Assembly: GCF_000425145.1 (NCBI RefSeq)
Contig: NZ_AULF01000014.1
Span: forward strand, 1-64,000
DNA: 64,000 bases
Source of the DNA: Pedobacter glucosidilyticus DSM 23534
Lineage (GTDB): Bacteria > Bacteroidota > Bacteroidia > Sphingobacteriales > Sphingobacteriaceae
Direction of reading: 5' to 3'
Within the stretch, counting starts at the first letter, position 1; each line of letters starts with the position of its first letter. The notes under the pieces are model-generated. The model saw only the letters and a program-made list of their open reading frames with translations, did no database searches and was not told the origin of the DNA. Shown here one piece after another: positions 25,616 through 34,345 of the stretch. A program made the translations under genes and the position numbers.

Positions 25616-25657
25616 GCCCATTAGGAATTGCGACTTCCTGGTGGGCTTCTTTTTTTT
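25616..25657. promoter_or_regulatory. Leader hairpin ahead of the porin/nrt operon
   Basis: GCCCATTAGGAA (25616-25627) pairs with TTCCTGGTGGGC (25635-25646) through 12 bp including two G-T wobbles. On the plus strand TTCTTTTTTTT follows, giving terminator shape in that direction. On the minus strand the stem lies in the operon leader, after an A-tract, and covers the alternative ATG at 25621. It may be a terminator of antisense transcription or a leader control element. Confidence 0.5.
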
Positions 25658-26102
25658 CTGTTTAGTTTGATTTATTCATATTATATATTTTAAATTTTTT
25701 ATTACGTTTTTATGTCATAAATATAATGTATATAATAAAAATGTGCTAAAAATTTTACATAAAACCATAAATTTTATGTTTTTTGCAATAAATAACCTCC
25801 TTAATCTTTCTAATTTTACTTTTTTACAATAAAAACATTAAAAATATCTAAATATTTTAATAAAATAATAGTGAATTTATTGTTTTTGTATAAAATATAG
25901 AACATTTTTTAATGAAAAATATCTTATAATTCACTTTTTTAAAAAATTAATTCGATTTTTATATAAAATTATTGTGTTTTATATTGATTTATATAAATAC
26001 AGCTAATTATTTAATAGTATTTATATGTTTTTTAAGTTATTTTCGAAAATTACTTTTAAAAATTACAATAAAGCTCGATTTTTTATTTAGAATAAGAATA
26101 AA
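25658..26102. other. Divergent intergenic region between porin operon and crp/fnr gene
   Basis: Extremely AT-rich, with no gene. It holds the promoters of the nrt operon (minus) and of the Crp/Fnr regulator (plus). Candidate regulator sites: TTATGTCATAA at 25710-25720, a perfect 5-bp-arm palindrome, and CATAAATTTTATG at 25766-25778. The 17-mer at 25768-25784 recurs exactly at 32571-32587 upstream of nirB/cobA. No clear TAnnTTTG was found. Confidence 0.4.
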
Positions 26103-26795
26103 ATGAAAAAAAGTAAAGTAGAATGTGATTTGCAGACTTGTTTTATGTGTAAAATGTGTTTAAAAGAATGGCACCCGGCTATTCATGCACATCGGAAAAC
26201 ATTTCAAGTAAAAAAGGGTGAAAAAATTATAGAAGAGGGAGAACGTGTAACGGGCGTCTACTTTGTTTTTGATGGGATAGTAAAAGTTCATAAAAAATGG
26301 GGTGATAAAGAGCTTATTGTAAGATTTGCTAATAAAGGTGCTGTTATTGGGCATAGAGGTTTGGGTACAAAGAGTTCTGTTTATCCTATTTCTGCAACTG
26401 CTTTGGAAACTTCTACTGTATGTTTTATTGGGTTAGAGTTTTTTAACGCTACTTTAAAAGTAAATAACGAGTTTACTTACCAATTGATGTTGTTTTTTGC
26501 TGATGAACTACAGGAATCTGAACGTAAAATGAGAAATCTGGCTCACATGTCTGTAAAAGGGAGGGTAGCACAAGCTTTATTTAATTTGGAAGAGCAATTT
26601 GGAAGTACCCCAAATGGCGGCTTAAATATTAGTTTAACCAGACAAGATTTAGCTTCTTATGCAGGAGCCACTTATGAAACGGTTTTTAGAACTATAAATG
26701 AATTGGTAGATCATAAAATACTACGTCTGGAAGGAAAGGATATCATCATTAATGATAGACCTAAATTAGCGGCTTTAACTCAAATTATTCTTTAA
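26103..26795 (+). CDS. Crp/Fnr-family regulator with N-terminal cysteine cluster
   Basis: A 230-residue protein. Cysteines 8, 13, 16 and 19 (CDLQTCFMCKMC) form a cluster like the Fe-S ligands of FNR, and a further C107 lies in the sensor domain. Residues 30-140 are the cyclic-nucleotide-binding-type beta roll; KGRVAQALFNL starts the HTH domain with recognition stretch LTRQDLASYAGATYETVFRT. It sits between the two nitrate operons and is transcribed divergently from nrt, so it most likely controls nitrate assimilation in response to redox or nitrogen-oxide signals. Cluster binding is inferred, not shown. Confidence 0.85.
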   Translation: MKKSKVECDLQTCFMCKMCLKEWHPAIHAHRKTFQVKKGEKIIEEGERVTGVYFVFDGIVKVHKKWGDKELIVRFANKGAVIGHRGLGTKSSVYPISATALETSTVCFIGLEFFNATLKVNNEFTYQLMLFFADELQESERKMRNLAHMSVKGRVAQALFNLEEQFGSTPNGGLNISLTRQDLASYAGATYETVFRTINELVDHKILRLEGKDIIINDRPKLAALTQIIL

Positions 26796-26798
26796 AGA

Positions 26799-27974
26799 TT
26801 ACGGAATAGACTTGAAAAAAACGAGCTTCCCTTTTTCTAAATCGGTAATTTCAGCTGGATGCCATGCAATAGCGTTTGCTTGTAATCCTAATCTAATATC
26901 TCCAGAACCATTAATAGGTAAATACTGAAGTTCTTTTTGGTTATTGAGAACAGGAAAAAACTCGTCTAATGCTGTTTTTCCTTTTCTTGTAAAGCTTATA
27001 GGTAGCTGCTCGTCAGCGTTAGGTATTCCTAAGCAAGAAAAAATAAAAGGCTCAACAAAAATCTTAAAAGTAACCAAACAAGAGAAAGGATTTCCTGGCA
27101 AGGCAAAAACCATTTTATTATACAAGTAACCACACCAAATTGGTTTTCCGGGCCTTATAGCTACTTTATGAAATAGCTTTTGTATACCTAATTCTTCTAA
27201 AATTTCTGGTATAAAATCGGCATCACCAGCTGAAACACCTCCGTTTAAAATGATGATATCAGCTTTAAGCGCATCTTCAAGTGCGGTTTTGATGGCTTTT
27301 TTATCATCTAAAAGATGTGCTGCTTTTATTGGGTGTATGTTCAGTTTTTTAAATAAAGCTTTTAATAAATGTAAGTTGCTGTTGTTAATTTGCGTTGCCG
27401 ATGCAGTTTGATGGACAGGTACAACCTCATTCCCTGTAGTTAGTACAGCTACTTGAGGCAGTTTTTGTACTTTTAATATGTGTTTTCCTAAAGCAGCTAA
27501 TAAGCCAATTCTTGCTGTATTGATTTGCTCTGCTTGCTTCAAGACCAATTCGCCTTTTTTTAAATCTTGTCCCTTTTCGGCAATATTTTGATGAACTTTA
27601 TAACTGTTAATGTTCAGCTTTGCTGTTCCATTTTCAAACAAAATATCTTCATTGCGGATGACAATATTAGCACTTTCAGGAACAGCAGCACCGGTCATGA
27701 TTTTATAGCATTCGCCACTGGCTAATTTTTTAAAGCTTTCATCTCCGGCATAAATGGTTTCTATTATATGGTATGATAAAATACCTTTTTCTAAATCTTG
27801 GATGTGGATGGCGATACCGTCCATAGCGGCTCTGTTAAAAGGAGGAAAATCTCTTGGGGCAAAAATATCTTCAGCTAAAATACGGTCTAAAGCATCGTCT
27901 AAATGTACTTCTTCTGTACCAAAAGATTTTACTTTTGACTGGGTAATTTCTAGCGCTTTTTGATAAGAAATCAT
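26799..27974 (-). CDS. moeA: Molybdopterin molybdenumtransferase MoeA
   Basis: A 391-residue protein that inserts molybdate into adenylylated molybdopterin. Family landmarks: RDFPPFNRAAMDGIAI, TGAAVPESANIVIRNED, VAVLTTGNEVV, ILNGGVSAGDADFIPEIL and FALPGNPFSCLVTF. Domains III/IV are complete, with normal length. It follows moaCB with a 2-nt gap and ends the nirB-nirD-moaCB-moeA operon, convergent with the crp/fnr gene 3 bp away. Confidence 0.95.
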   Translation of the reverse strand: MISYQKALEITQSKVKSFGTEEVHLDDALDRILAEDIFAPRDFPPFNRAAMDGIAIHIQDLEKGILSYHIIETIYAGDESFKKLASGECYKIMTGAAVPESANIVIRNEDILFENGTAKLNINSYKVHQNIAEKGQDLKKGELVLKQAEQINTARIGLLAALGKHILKVQKLPQVAVLTTGNEVVPVHQTASATQINNSNLHLLKALFKKLNIHPIKAAHLLDDKKAIKTALEDALKADIIILNGGVSAGDADFIPEILEELGIQKLFHKVAIRPGKPIWCGYLYNKMVFALPGNPFSCLVTFKIFVEPFIFSCLGIPNADEQLPISFTRKGKTALDEFFPVLNNQKELQYLPINGSGDIRLGLQANAIAWHPAEITDLEKGKLVFFKSIP

Positions 27975-27976
27975 GA

Positions 27977-28927
27977 TTAATGACCTCCGCCTTTCATCAT
28001 TTTTCGGGCATGGAAAACTGCGGGTAATATAGCTTCCAGAGATTCTCTTGCACCATCTGTACTTCCTGGTAAAGTTATAATTAAGCTGTGCGAGATGGAG
28101 CCCGCTACACCTCTGCTCATCATGGCTAATGGGGTGCGTTGCTGGCCAAAACTACGCATAGCCTCGGTGATACCATCGGCATCTCTTTCTAAAATTTCTT
28201 TAACAGCTTCAACGGTATTGTCGCGTGGGCCTAAGCCTGTTCCGCCTGTGGTAAATATAAAGTGGATGTCTTGCTTTACCCAAGCTAAAATAGTTTCTTG
28301 AATTTTGGTTTTATCATCAGCAACTATTTGATAATCTGTTACATTAGCGTTAACATTGGTAAGCATTTCCTTGATAAGGATGCCGCTTTTGTCTTCTCTT
28401 TTACCTGCTGCTGTACTGTCTGAGCATACTAAAATAGCACAAGTAGGAGAGGTAGCGAAGAACTTCTTCTTATCGCTTTTACCACCTTTTTTGTCTAGCA
28501 GTTTAATCCCTGATATTTCCAATGCTTTATCAACAGGCTTTAGCATATCGTAAATTTCTAATGCTGCTACAGAAACGGCAGTTAAGATTTCCATTTCTAT
28601 GCCTGTTCTGCCAATGGATTTTGCTTCGCCATAGATGATGATGCCGCTTTTACCTGATAAAGATTGGTTAAACCAATCTTGATGAAGTTCTGGGTTTAAA
28701 AATTCAAATTTTAAATCCATACCATCAATAGCAACAGGGTGGCAATGTGGTAGCAATTGTGGGGTAAGTTTGGCGCCAATAAATCCAGCTGCTTTAGCAA
28801 CATCAAATAAATTTCCTTTAGGAAGTTGTTCTTCTTTAATAAGTGCAATGGTTTCTTGGGAACAAAAAATAGCTCCAACTGCGGTTGCACTTCTTAAAGT
28901 GATTTGTTTGCTGCTAATGTCTCTCAT
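27977..28927 (-). CDS. moaCB: Bifunctional MoaC-MoaB/MogA molybdenum cofactor protein
   Basis: A 316-residue fusion. Residues 1-150 are MoaC, the cyclic pyranopterin monophosphate synthase that acts after MoaA (RSATAVGAIFCS, LLPHCHPV, GIEMEILTAVSVAALEIYDM). From about 160 a MoaB/MogA molybdopterin adenylyltransferase follows (CAILVCSDSTAAGKREDKSG, FIFTTGGTGLGPRDNT, MSRGVAGSISHSLIITLPGS). The fusion joins two non-consecutive steps of Moco synthesis and is known from other bacteria. ATG 28927 lies 2 nt after the preceding stop; moeA follows 2 nt downstream. Confidence 0.93.
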   Translation of the reverse strand: MRDISSKQITLRSATAVGAIFCSQETIALIKEEQLPKGNLFDVAKAAGFIGAKLTPQLLPHCHPVAIDGMDLKFEFLNPELHQDWFNQSLSGKSGIIIYGEAKSIGRTGIEMEILTAVSVAALEIYDMLKPVDKALEISGIKLLDKKGGKSDKKKFFATSPTCAILVCSDSTAAGKREDKSGILIKEMLTNVNANVTDYQIVADDKTKIQETILAWVKQDIHFIFTTGGTGLGPRDNTVEAVKEILERDADGITEAMRSFGQQRTPLAMMSRGVAGSISHSLIITLPGSTDGARESLEAILPAVFHARKMMKGGGH

Positions 28928-28929
28928 GC

Positions 28930-29466
28930 TTACTCTGCGGTTTTTACACTAATCTCTTTAAGCCATTTTAAATGTCTTAATCCATTGATGTTATCATCCA
29001 TAGTGATTAATGCAAATGCTCCATTTTCTTCTAATGGTTTTTCGTTTTCTTCAAAAATAACAAAAACCTTTTCTCCAGAAGGATGATTAAAAATTTCACT
29101 CCAAGAAAAAACAATAGTATAATTATCTGATGCTGTAAGTTTGATATACAGTTTAGTTGCTTCTTTGTTATTAGAAGTAATGCGGGCTTTGTTTAGAATA
29201 TCTTTTAATAATACACCTTCAAAAGAATTGATACGCCTTTTTATCTTATTATCTTTACCTATCAGGTTGAAATTATTGATTTTAATAGTTTTCAATTGCT
29301 TTAAACTATCAACACTTAATGTTAACGGCTTACTTACTAAGCCGTTTATGGATATTGAAGTTGTAATTAGTGAATAACGACTATCAGAAAAGTTTTGGCC
29401 ATAACATTGTGTAATTACAAAGCATATAGTTATTATTAATAGTATTATTTTTCTTAGATTATTCAT
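28930..29466 (-). CDS. Small secreted molybdopterin-binding-fold protein without Mo-ligand cysteine
   Basis: A 178-residue protein with a signal peptide (LRKIILLIITICFVITQCYG). The mature part resembles the sulfite-oxidase-type molybdopterin-binding fold in reduced form: ITTSISINGLVSKPLTLSVDS, SFEGVLLKDILNKA, KLYIKLTASDNYTIVFSWSEIF and FALITMDDNINGLRHLKWLKEI. No cysteine remains after the signal sequence, so the usual Mo-thiolate ligand is missing. It lies between nirD and moaCB in one operon. It may bind the pterin without catalysis or be a degenerate relative; role unknown. Confidence 0.65.
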   Translation of the reverse strand: MNNLRKIILLIITICFVITQCYGQNFSDSRYSLITTSISINGLVSKPLTLSVDSLKQLKTIKINNFNLIGKDNKIKRRINSFEGVLLKDILNKARITSNNKEATKLYIKLTASDNYTIVFSWSEIFNHPSGEKVFVIFEENEKPLEENGAFALITMDDNINGLRHLKWLKEISVKTAE

Positions 29467-29491
29467 TATTGCTAAATGATGAATCTGTAAA

Positions 29492-29878
29492 CTATTTGTC
29501 TATTCTGATATAAACTTTGCCTTCTTCAATTAAAACTGGGTAGATTTTAATAGAATAGTCATCGCCGCTAAGGCAATCTCCACTTTTTAAAGAGAAAGTT
29601 TTTTTGTGGAAAGGGCAGGCAACCTTAGGTTCGCAATCATGTCCGGTGCTGCCAATCATCCCTCTAGATAATGCCATTTGCTGCTTATGCGGACAAAGGT
29701 TTTGTGTGGCGTACCATTCTCCTCGGCGTGTAAAATTGAAGATAGCTATTTGTGTGTCTTTATATTTTACACAAGCTCCGCCATTTTGAGGAACATCATC
29801 TGTATAACAAGCAAAAAATAAATTTTCAGAAACTGCTGTGGTTTCTATTTGATGGTTTAATTCTAAAATCTCGCTCAT
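29492..29878 (-). CDS. nirD: Nitrite reductase small subunit NirD (Rieske)
   Basis: A 128-residue Rieske [2Fe-2S] protein with ligands C62, H64, C88 and H91 (NLCPHKQQM and VACPFHKKTF). It pairs with NirB for six-electron reduction of nitrite to ammonium with NADH. It is 45 bp downstream of nirB on the same strand. Both ligand pairs are intact, unlike E. coli NirD, which has lost them. Confidence 0.92.
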   Translation of the reverse strand: MSEILELNHQIETTAVSENLFFACYTDDVPQNGGACVKYKDTQIAIFNFTRRGEWYATQNLCPHKQQMALSRGMIGSTGHDCEPKVACPFHKKTFSLKSGDCLSGDDYSIKIYPVLIEEGKVYIRIDK

Positions 29879-29923
29879 AATTCTGGTGTTTAAATCTTTG
29901 TTTTTTTAATCTGTTATTGAAAA

Positions 29924-32428
29924 TTACCAGGCTTCTGCCTTCACCTGCTCTCGCATAGGAGCAAATTTTACAGTAGGATCTTTTTCTTCTGGTGCATTAA
30001 CAAAGTGTGCAAATCTTTTTCTCATCTCTGGATTTTCTATGGCTGCTTTCCATTCGCATTTATAAGTATCAACATGGTAATGCATAGCAGCTTCAAGTTC
30101 TTCGGCAATGCCTAAACTATCGTTTATGATTACATTTTTGAGATAGGTAATGCCGCCTTCCATCTTGTTTAGCCAAGTTGCTGTTCTGGTTAATGGGTCG
30201 GCAGTTCTTACATAAAACATTAAAAATCTATCTAGGTATTTGATACAGGTTTCTTTATCAATATCTGCGGCAAGCAATAAAGCATGTTGAGGTTTAGAGC
30301 CTCCATTGCCACATACATATAAATTGTAGCCCTTTTCTGTAGCGATGATACCAAAGTCTTTAGATTGCGCTTCGGCACATTCTCTGATACAGCCAGAAAC
30401 ACCACCTTTAAGCTTATGTGGCGAGCGTAAGCCTTTGTATCTATCTTCTACTTCTATAGCAAAACTTACACTATCTTGAAGTCCGAAACGGCACCAAGTG
30501 CTTCCAACACAGCTTTTTACAGTTCTTAAGGATTTTCCGTAAGCATGGCCGCTTTCAAAACCAGCATCAATAAGTTCTTCCCAAATAGCGGGTAAATCAC
30601 TCAAGTGGGCACCAAACAAATCTATCCTTTGGCCGCCAGTAATTTTAGTGTAGAGGTTGTATTTTTGAGCTACTTGCCCAATCACGATAAGTTTTTCCGG
30701 AGTAATTTCTCCACCCGGAATTCTAGGTACAACAGAATAGGTTCCTCCTTTTTGGATATTAGCCAAAAATCTATCGTTACTATCTTGTATGGTGTCTTGT
30801 TTAAGGATTAAATCATTCCAAACGCCAGCCAAAATATTAGCGATAGCTGGTTTGCAAACCTCGCATCCATCGCCTTTACCAAAATGGTCAAGGGCGGTAT
30901 CATAATCTTTAATTTTATTGAGTTTGATAAGATCTAGCAGCTCTTGCCTCGAATAATCAAAATGTTCGCAAATAACGTTTTTGATGTAAACGCCATTTTC
31001 TTGCATGGTTCCGGTAATTAAATCTTTAACTAAAGGAACGCAACCACCACAGCCAGTACCCGCTTTGGTACATTTTTTTATATCGTCTATAGAACTTGCT
31101 GTTCCATCGCTTACGGCACTGCAAATCATGCCTTTTGTAACAGCTTCGCAAGAGCAAATTAAAGCATCGTCTGGCAAGCTCATAACACCAGCACCACCAT
31201 CAGTTTCTCCGCCACGGCTACCCAGTATTAAATCTTCTGGGTTTGGTGGTAAAATAATTTTGTTGTTAATCGTTTGTAATAGGATGTTATAAGCATCAGC
31301 ATCGCCAATAAGAATACCGCCAAGAAGATATTTTCCATCATTGGTAATATTTATTCGCTTATAAATACCTTTATGAGTGTCCTCGAAAACAATAGTTCTA
31401 CCTTCCGGCTCAGTAACAAAGGCATCGCCAAAGCTGGCAACATCAACACCTATCAATTTAAGTTTGGTGCTCATGTCAAAGCCATAGAAATACTTTTCTT
31501 GCCGACAAATATTTGCAGCAACAACTTCGGCCATCTCATAGCCTGGGGCTACTAAGCCGTAAATCATGTCTTTGTATAAAGCGCATTCGCCAATAGCGAA
31601 AATATTAGGGTCGCTGGTTTGTAGTTTCTCGTTAACTAAAATTCCGCCTCTGGTACCAACTTCTAAGCCCGATAGTTTGGCAAGTTCGTCCCTTGGTCTT
31701 ATACCGGCAGAGATAACCAGCATGTCTAACTCAAGTTGCGTATCATCATTAAAAGCAAGAGCTTCTATTTTGCCATCGCCAACAATTTCGCTAGTACTTT
31801 TATTGAGATGTATTTGAAGGCCTAAATCTTGAAGTTTATTTTGAAGAAGTTTACTTCCTGCGCTATCCACTTGCCTAGGCATTAAGCGTGGGGCAAATTC
31901 TATCACGTGGGTTTCTGCAATACCTAAATCTAGTAGTGCTTTTGCTGCTTCTAAACCTAGTAAACCGCCTCCCATAACTGCACCTTTTTTAGCTTTTAAA
32001 GCGTAGTTTTTCATCAGTTCTAGGTCTTCTATGGTGCGATAAACAAAAACACCTTCTTTTTCTACACCAGGGATATTAGGTACAAAAGCAGAAGACCCTG
32101 TTGCTAGAACGAGGTAATCATAAGGTTGTAAAATGCCTTTTTGAGAATGAACGGTTTTATTTTGTCTGTTGATTTCTAATACAGGGTCTGATAAATGTAG
32201 GGTGATATGGTTCTCTTGGTACCAGTTTGCTGGAGACATGCTGAGGTCTTCGGCAGTTTTTCCGTTAAAATATTCGCTAAGATGAACCCTATCATAAGCT
32301 CTTCTAGGCTCTTCTCCGAAAACGATGAGGTTAAAATCATCAGACTTGGCAATTATTTTCTCACAAAACTTATATCCAACCATTCCGTTGCCAATAATTA
32401 CGATGTTTTTTTTGTTTTTTGCGACCAT
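29924..32428 (-). CDS. nirB: Nitrite reductase large subunit NirB
   Basis: An 834-residue cytoplasmic assimilatory NAD(P)H nitrite reductase. Residues 1-400 form the FAD/NADH domain (IVIIGNGMVGYKF, ATGSSAF, VMGGGLLGLEAAK). A BFD-like [2Fe-2S] site has C425, C427, C460 and C463; a second GDGCEVC segment lies near 520. Siroheme-Fe4S ligands are C640, C646, C680 and C684 (CVGSTWC and CIREC). It reduces the nitrite made by NasA to ammonium. First gene of its operon; palindromic sites lie just upstream. Confidence 0.95.
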   Translation of the reverse strand: MVAKNKKNIVIIGNGMVGYKFCEKIIAKSDDFNLIVFGEEPRRAYDRVHLSEYFNGKTAEDLSMSPANWYQENHITLHLSDPVLEINRQNKTVHSQKGILQPYDYLVLATGSSAFVPNIPGVEKEGVFVYRTIEDLELMKNYALKAKKGAVMGGGLLGLEAAKALLDLGIAETHVIEFAPRLMPRQVDSAGSKLLQNKLQDLGLQIHLNKSTSEIVGDGKIEALAFNDDTQLELDMLVISAGIRPRDELAKLSGLEVGTRGGILVNEKLQTSDPNIFAIGECALYKDMIYGLVAPGYEMAEVVAANICRQEKYFYGFDMSTKLKLIGVDVASFGDAFVTEPEGRTIVFEDTHKGIYKRINITNDGKYLLGGILIGDADAYNILLQTINNKIILPPNPEDLILGSRGGETDGGAGVMSLPDDALICSCEAVTKGMICSAVSDGTASSIDDIKKCTKAGTGCGGCVPLVKDLITGTMQENGVYIKNVICEHFDYSRQELLDLIKLNKIKDYDTALDHFGKGDGCEVCKPAIANILAGVWNDLILKQDTIQDSNDRFLANIQKGGTYSVVPRIPGGEITPEKLIVIGQVAQKYNLYTKITGGQRIDLFGAHLSDLPAIWEELIDAGFESGHAYGKSLRTVKSCVGSTWCRFGLQDSVSFAIEVEDRYKGLRSPHKLKGGVSGCIRECAEAQSKDFGIIATEKGYNLYVCGNGGSKPQHALLLAADIDKETCIKYLDRFLMFYVRTADPLTRTATWLNKMEGGITYLKNVIINDSLGIAEELEAAMHYHVDTYKCEWKAAIENPEMRKRFAHFVNAPEEKDPTVKFAPMREQVKAEAW

Positions 32429-32809
32429 TTGTATGAGATTAGAATTTTTTAATCATAAATATGATTAAAATCATATATTTTACTAAAACAAGTATAAAAA
32501 ATTAATATAAATGTTTTATAAATCATATAAAATTTAATAAAAGACTAAAAAAAGTATTAAAATTGCATTGTAAATTTTATGTTTTTTAAAATAATGTATC
32601 TTTTAGTGTGAAAATATTAAGTATAATGTCTTTAAAATGTTGCTTTTATCTGTTTTTTTAGGCTATTATTTGGAGTTTTTGGACTTTTTATGGTTGTTTT
32701 TATAAAAATATGATGTAAAAGGAGATGAATTTTTAGATTTTTAAAGTATTGATAATAATTTCTAGCAATACAATTTTATTTATAGTTTTAAACGTTTTTA
32801 TTTTAGTAG
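32429..32809. promoter_or_regulatory. Divergent nirB/cobA regulatory region
   Basis: No gene. Overlapping palindromes lie 23-46 bp upstream of nirB: AATCATAAATATGATT (32451-32466) and ATGATTAAAATCAT (32461-32474). They are candidate Crp/Fnr-type operators. A 17-mer at 32571-32587 is identical to 25768-25784 in the nrt/crp region. No convincing TAnnTTTG was found for either gene. Confidence 0.45.
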
Positions 32810-33535
32810 ATGAGTGTGTTACTTCCCCAATTGTATGTAGTAGGAGCTGGTCCGGGTGATCCCGAATTACTTACCATGAAAGCTTATAAGATATTACAAA
32901 CAGCTCAGGTAATATTGTATGATAATTTAGCAAATAAGGCTTTATTAGAACTTGCCCCTCAAGATTGCGAATGTATTTACGTAGGTAAACAGCCTTATGG
33001 CGAGTATACACCGCAGGAACGTATTTTAGAATTGATCAAAGAAAAAGCTTTTGAAAAGGGAAGGGTTATCAGGCTAAAGGGAGGAGATCCCTATATTTTT
33101 GGAAGAGGTTTTGAGGAGATTTTATTTGCTAGAACATATGGAATAGAAACTTTTTATATTCCAGGAATAAGCAGCATGCAAGCAATTGGTTTTGAAGATA
33201 TTCCACTTACGCATCGCTCGGTAAGTGAAAGTATTTGGGTAGTAACCGGAACCAAAAAAGACGGTAGTTTATCAGCAGATTTAAAACTAGCGATGCAAAG
33301 TAACGCTACGGTGGTTATTTATATGGGGATGAAAAAAACAGCTGATATAGCACTTACTTATCTAGAGGCAAATAAAGGAGATACCCCAGCAGCTATTGTA
33401 CAGCATGCATCTTTACCACATAAAAAGACTGTGAAGGGTAAAGTAAAAGATTTGCAGACCATGGCAGAAGATGCAAAAATAACACATCCAGCATTAATTA
33501 TTATTGGTCCTGTGGTTGCCTTAAATACTATTTAA
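32810..33535 (+). CDS. cobA: Uroporphyrinogen-III C-methyltransferase (SUMT)
   Basis: A 241-residue SAM-dependent methyltransferase making precorrin-2 from uroporphyrinogen III, the first dedicated step to siroheme, the NirB cofactor. Motifs: LYVVGAGPGDPELLTMKAYK, LIRLKGGDPYIFGRG-like VIRLKGGDPYIFGRGFEE and the PGISSMQA region with ITHPALIIIG at the end. It has no dehydrogenase/ferrochelatase domain, so another protein must finish siroheme. Divergent from nirB; its 3' end overlaps the NUDIX gene convergently by 8 bp. Confidence 0.92.
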   Translation: MSVLLPQLYVVGAGPGDPELLTMKAYKILQTAQVILYDNLANKALLELAPQDCECIYVGKQPYGEYTPQERILELIKEKAFEKGRVIRLKGGDPYIFGRGFEEILFARTYGIETFYIPGISSMQAIGFEDIPLTHRSVSESIWVVTGTKKDGSLSADLKLAMQSNATVVIYMGMKKTADIALTYLEANKGDTPAAIVQHASLPHKKTVKGKVKDLQTMAEDAKITHPALIIIGPVVALNTI

Positions 33536-34232
33536 GCTCTGTAGGGTTTGATATAAAATGGAAGAAATTTTCGAACTTACTTTTGTAAGTATCTTTATCT
33601 AGTTTATAATAAAAAGCTCCCTTTTTCGAATTTAACTTGTCTTTCTCTTGTTGTTTGATGATTAAGCCAGTAGAGAATAATTTTCTGCTAAAGTTTCTTT
33701 TATCTAATTCGGTATCAAATACCTGCTCGTAAAGGGCCAGAATTTGTGGGATAGTAAATTTTTCTGGTAATAGCTCAAATAAAATTGGATGTAAGGCAGC
33801 TTTATACCTGATTTTTTCTTTTGCTTTTTTAACCATCTGGTTATGGTCAAAAATTAAATCGGGTAGTTGATTAATCTCAAACCACTCGGCATGATAATCA
33901 TTGCTCAGTTGTTTTTCATATTGATGAATGTCTACCAAAGTATGGTATGCAATGCTTAAAGTACGTTCGATAGGATCGCGGTTAATATCACCAAAAACCT
34001 CTGTTTGCTCTAAATAAACATTCTCTAATCCTGTAAGTTGTTTTAGAACTCTATAGGCAGCATTTTCTGGGGTTTCATCGGGTTTTAAAAAGCCTCCCAT
34101 TAAACTCCATTTACCTTTTTTGGGTTCAAAATCACGCTGTATGAGTAAAAGTTTTAGCTTTTCTCCATCAAAACCAAAAATAATACAATCTACAGCTACA
34201 AGCAGACGGGTTTGTTTAGAATATTTTTGCAT
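33528..34232 (-). CDS. NUDIX-type transcriptional regulator (NrtR/AraR-like)
   Basis: A 234-residue protein with an N-terminal Nudix fold and a C-terminal winged-helix region (FTIPQILALYEQVFDTELDKRNFSRKLF). The Nudix box reads GGFLKPDETPENAAYRVLKQ: the catalytic REUxEE glutamates are gone, as in regulators where the domain senses a ligand instead of hydrolysing it. In Bacteroidota such regulators (AraR) control sugar use, and here it is divergent from two aldose epimerases 114 bp away. AATTATAATT at 34287-34296 is a possible, weak operator. Confidence 0.8.
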   Translation of the reverse strand: MQKYSKQTRLLVAVDCIIFGFDGEKLKLLLIQRDFEPKKGKWSLMGGFLKPDETPENAAYRVLKQLTGLENVYLEQTEVFGDINRDPIERTLSIAYHTLVDIHQYEKQLSNDYHAEWFEINQLPDLIFDHNQMVKKAKEKIRYKAALHPILFELLPEKFTIPQILALYEQVFDTELDKRNFSRKLFSTGLIIKQQEKDKLNSKKGAFYYKLDKDTYKSKFENFFHFISNPTELK

Positions 34233-34345
34233 GTAAAGTATTTGAAGATATAAATCTACTAAGAGAAAATGGTTTCCTAAATAATTAATTATAATTGTGG
34301 AAATTACATTTAATATCTTAGATTTAAATTATAACCCTAAAATCA

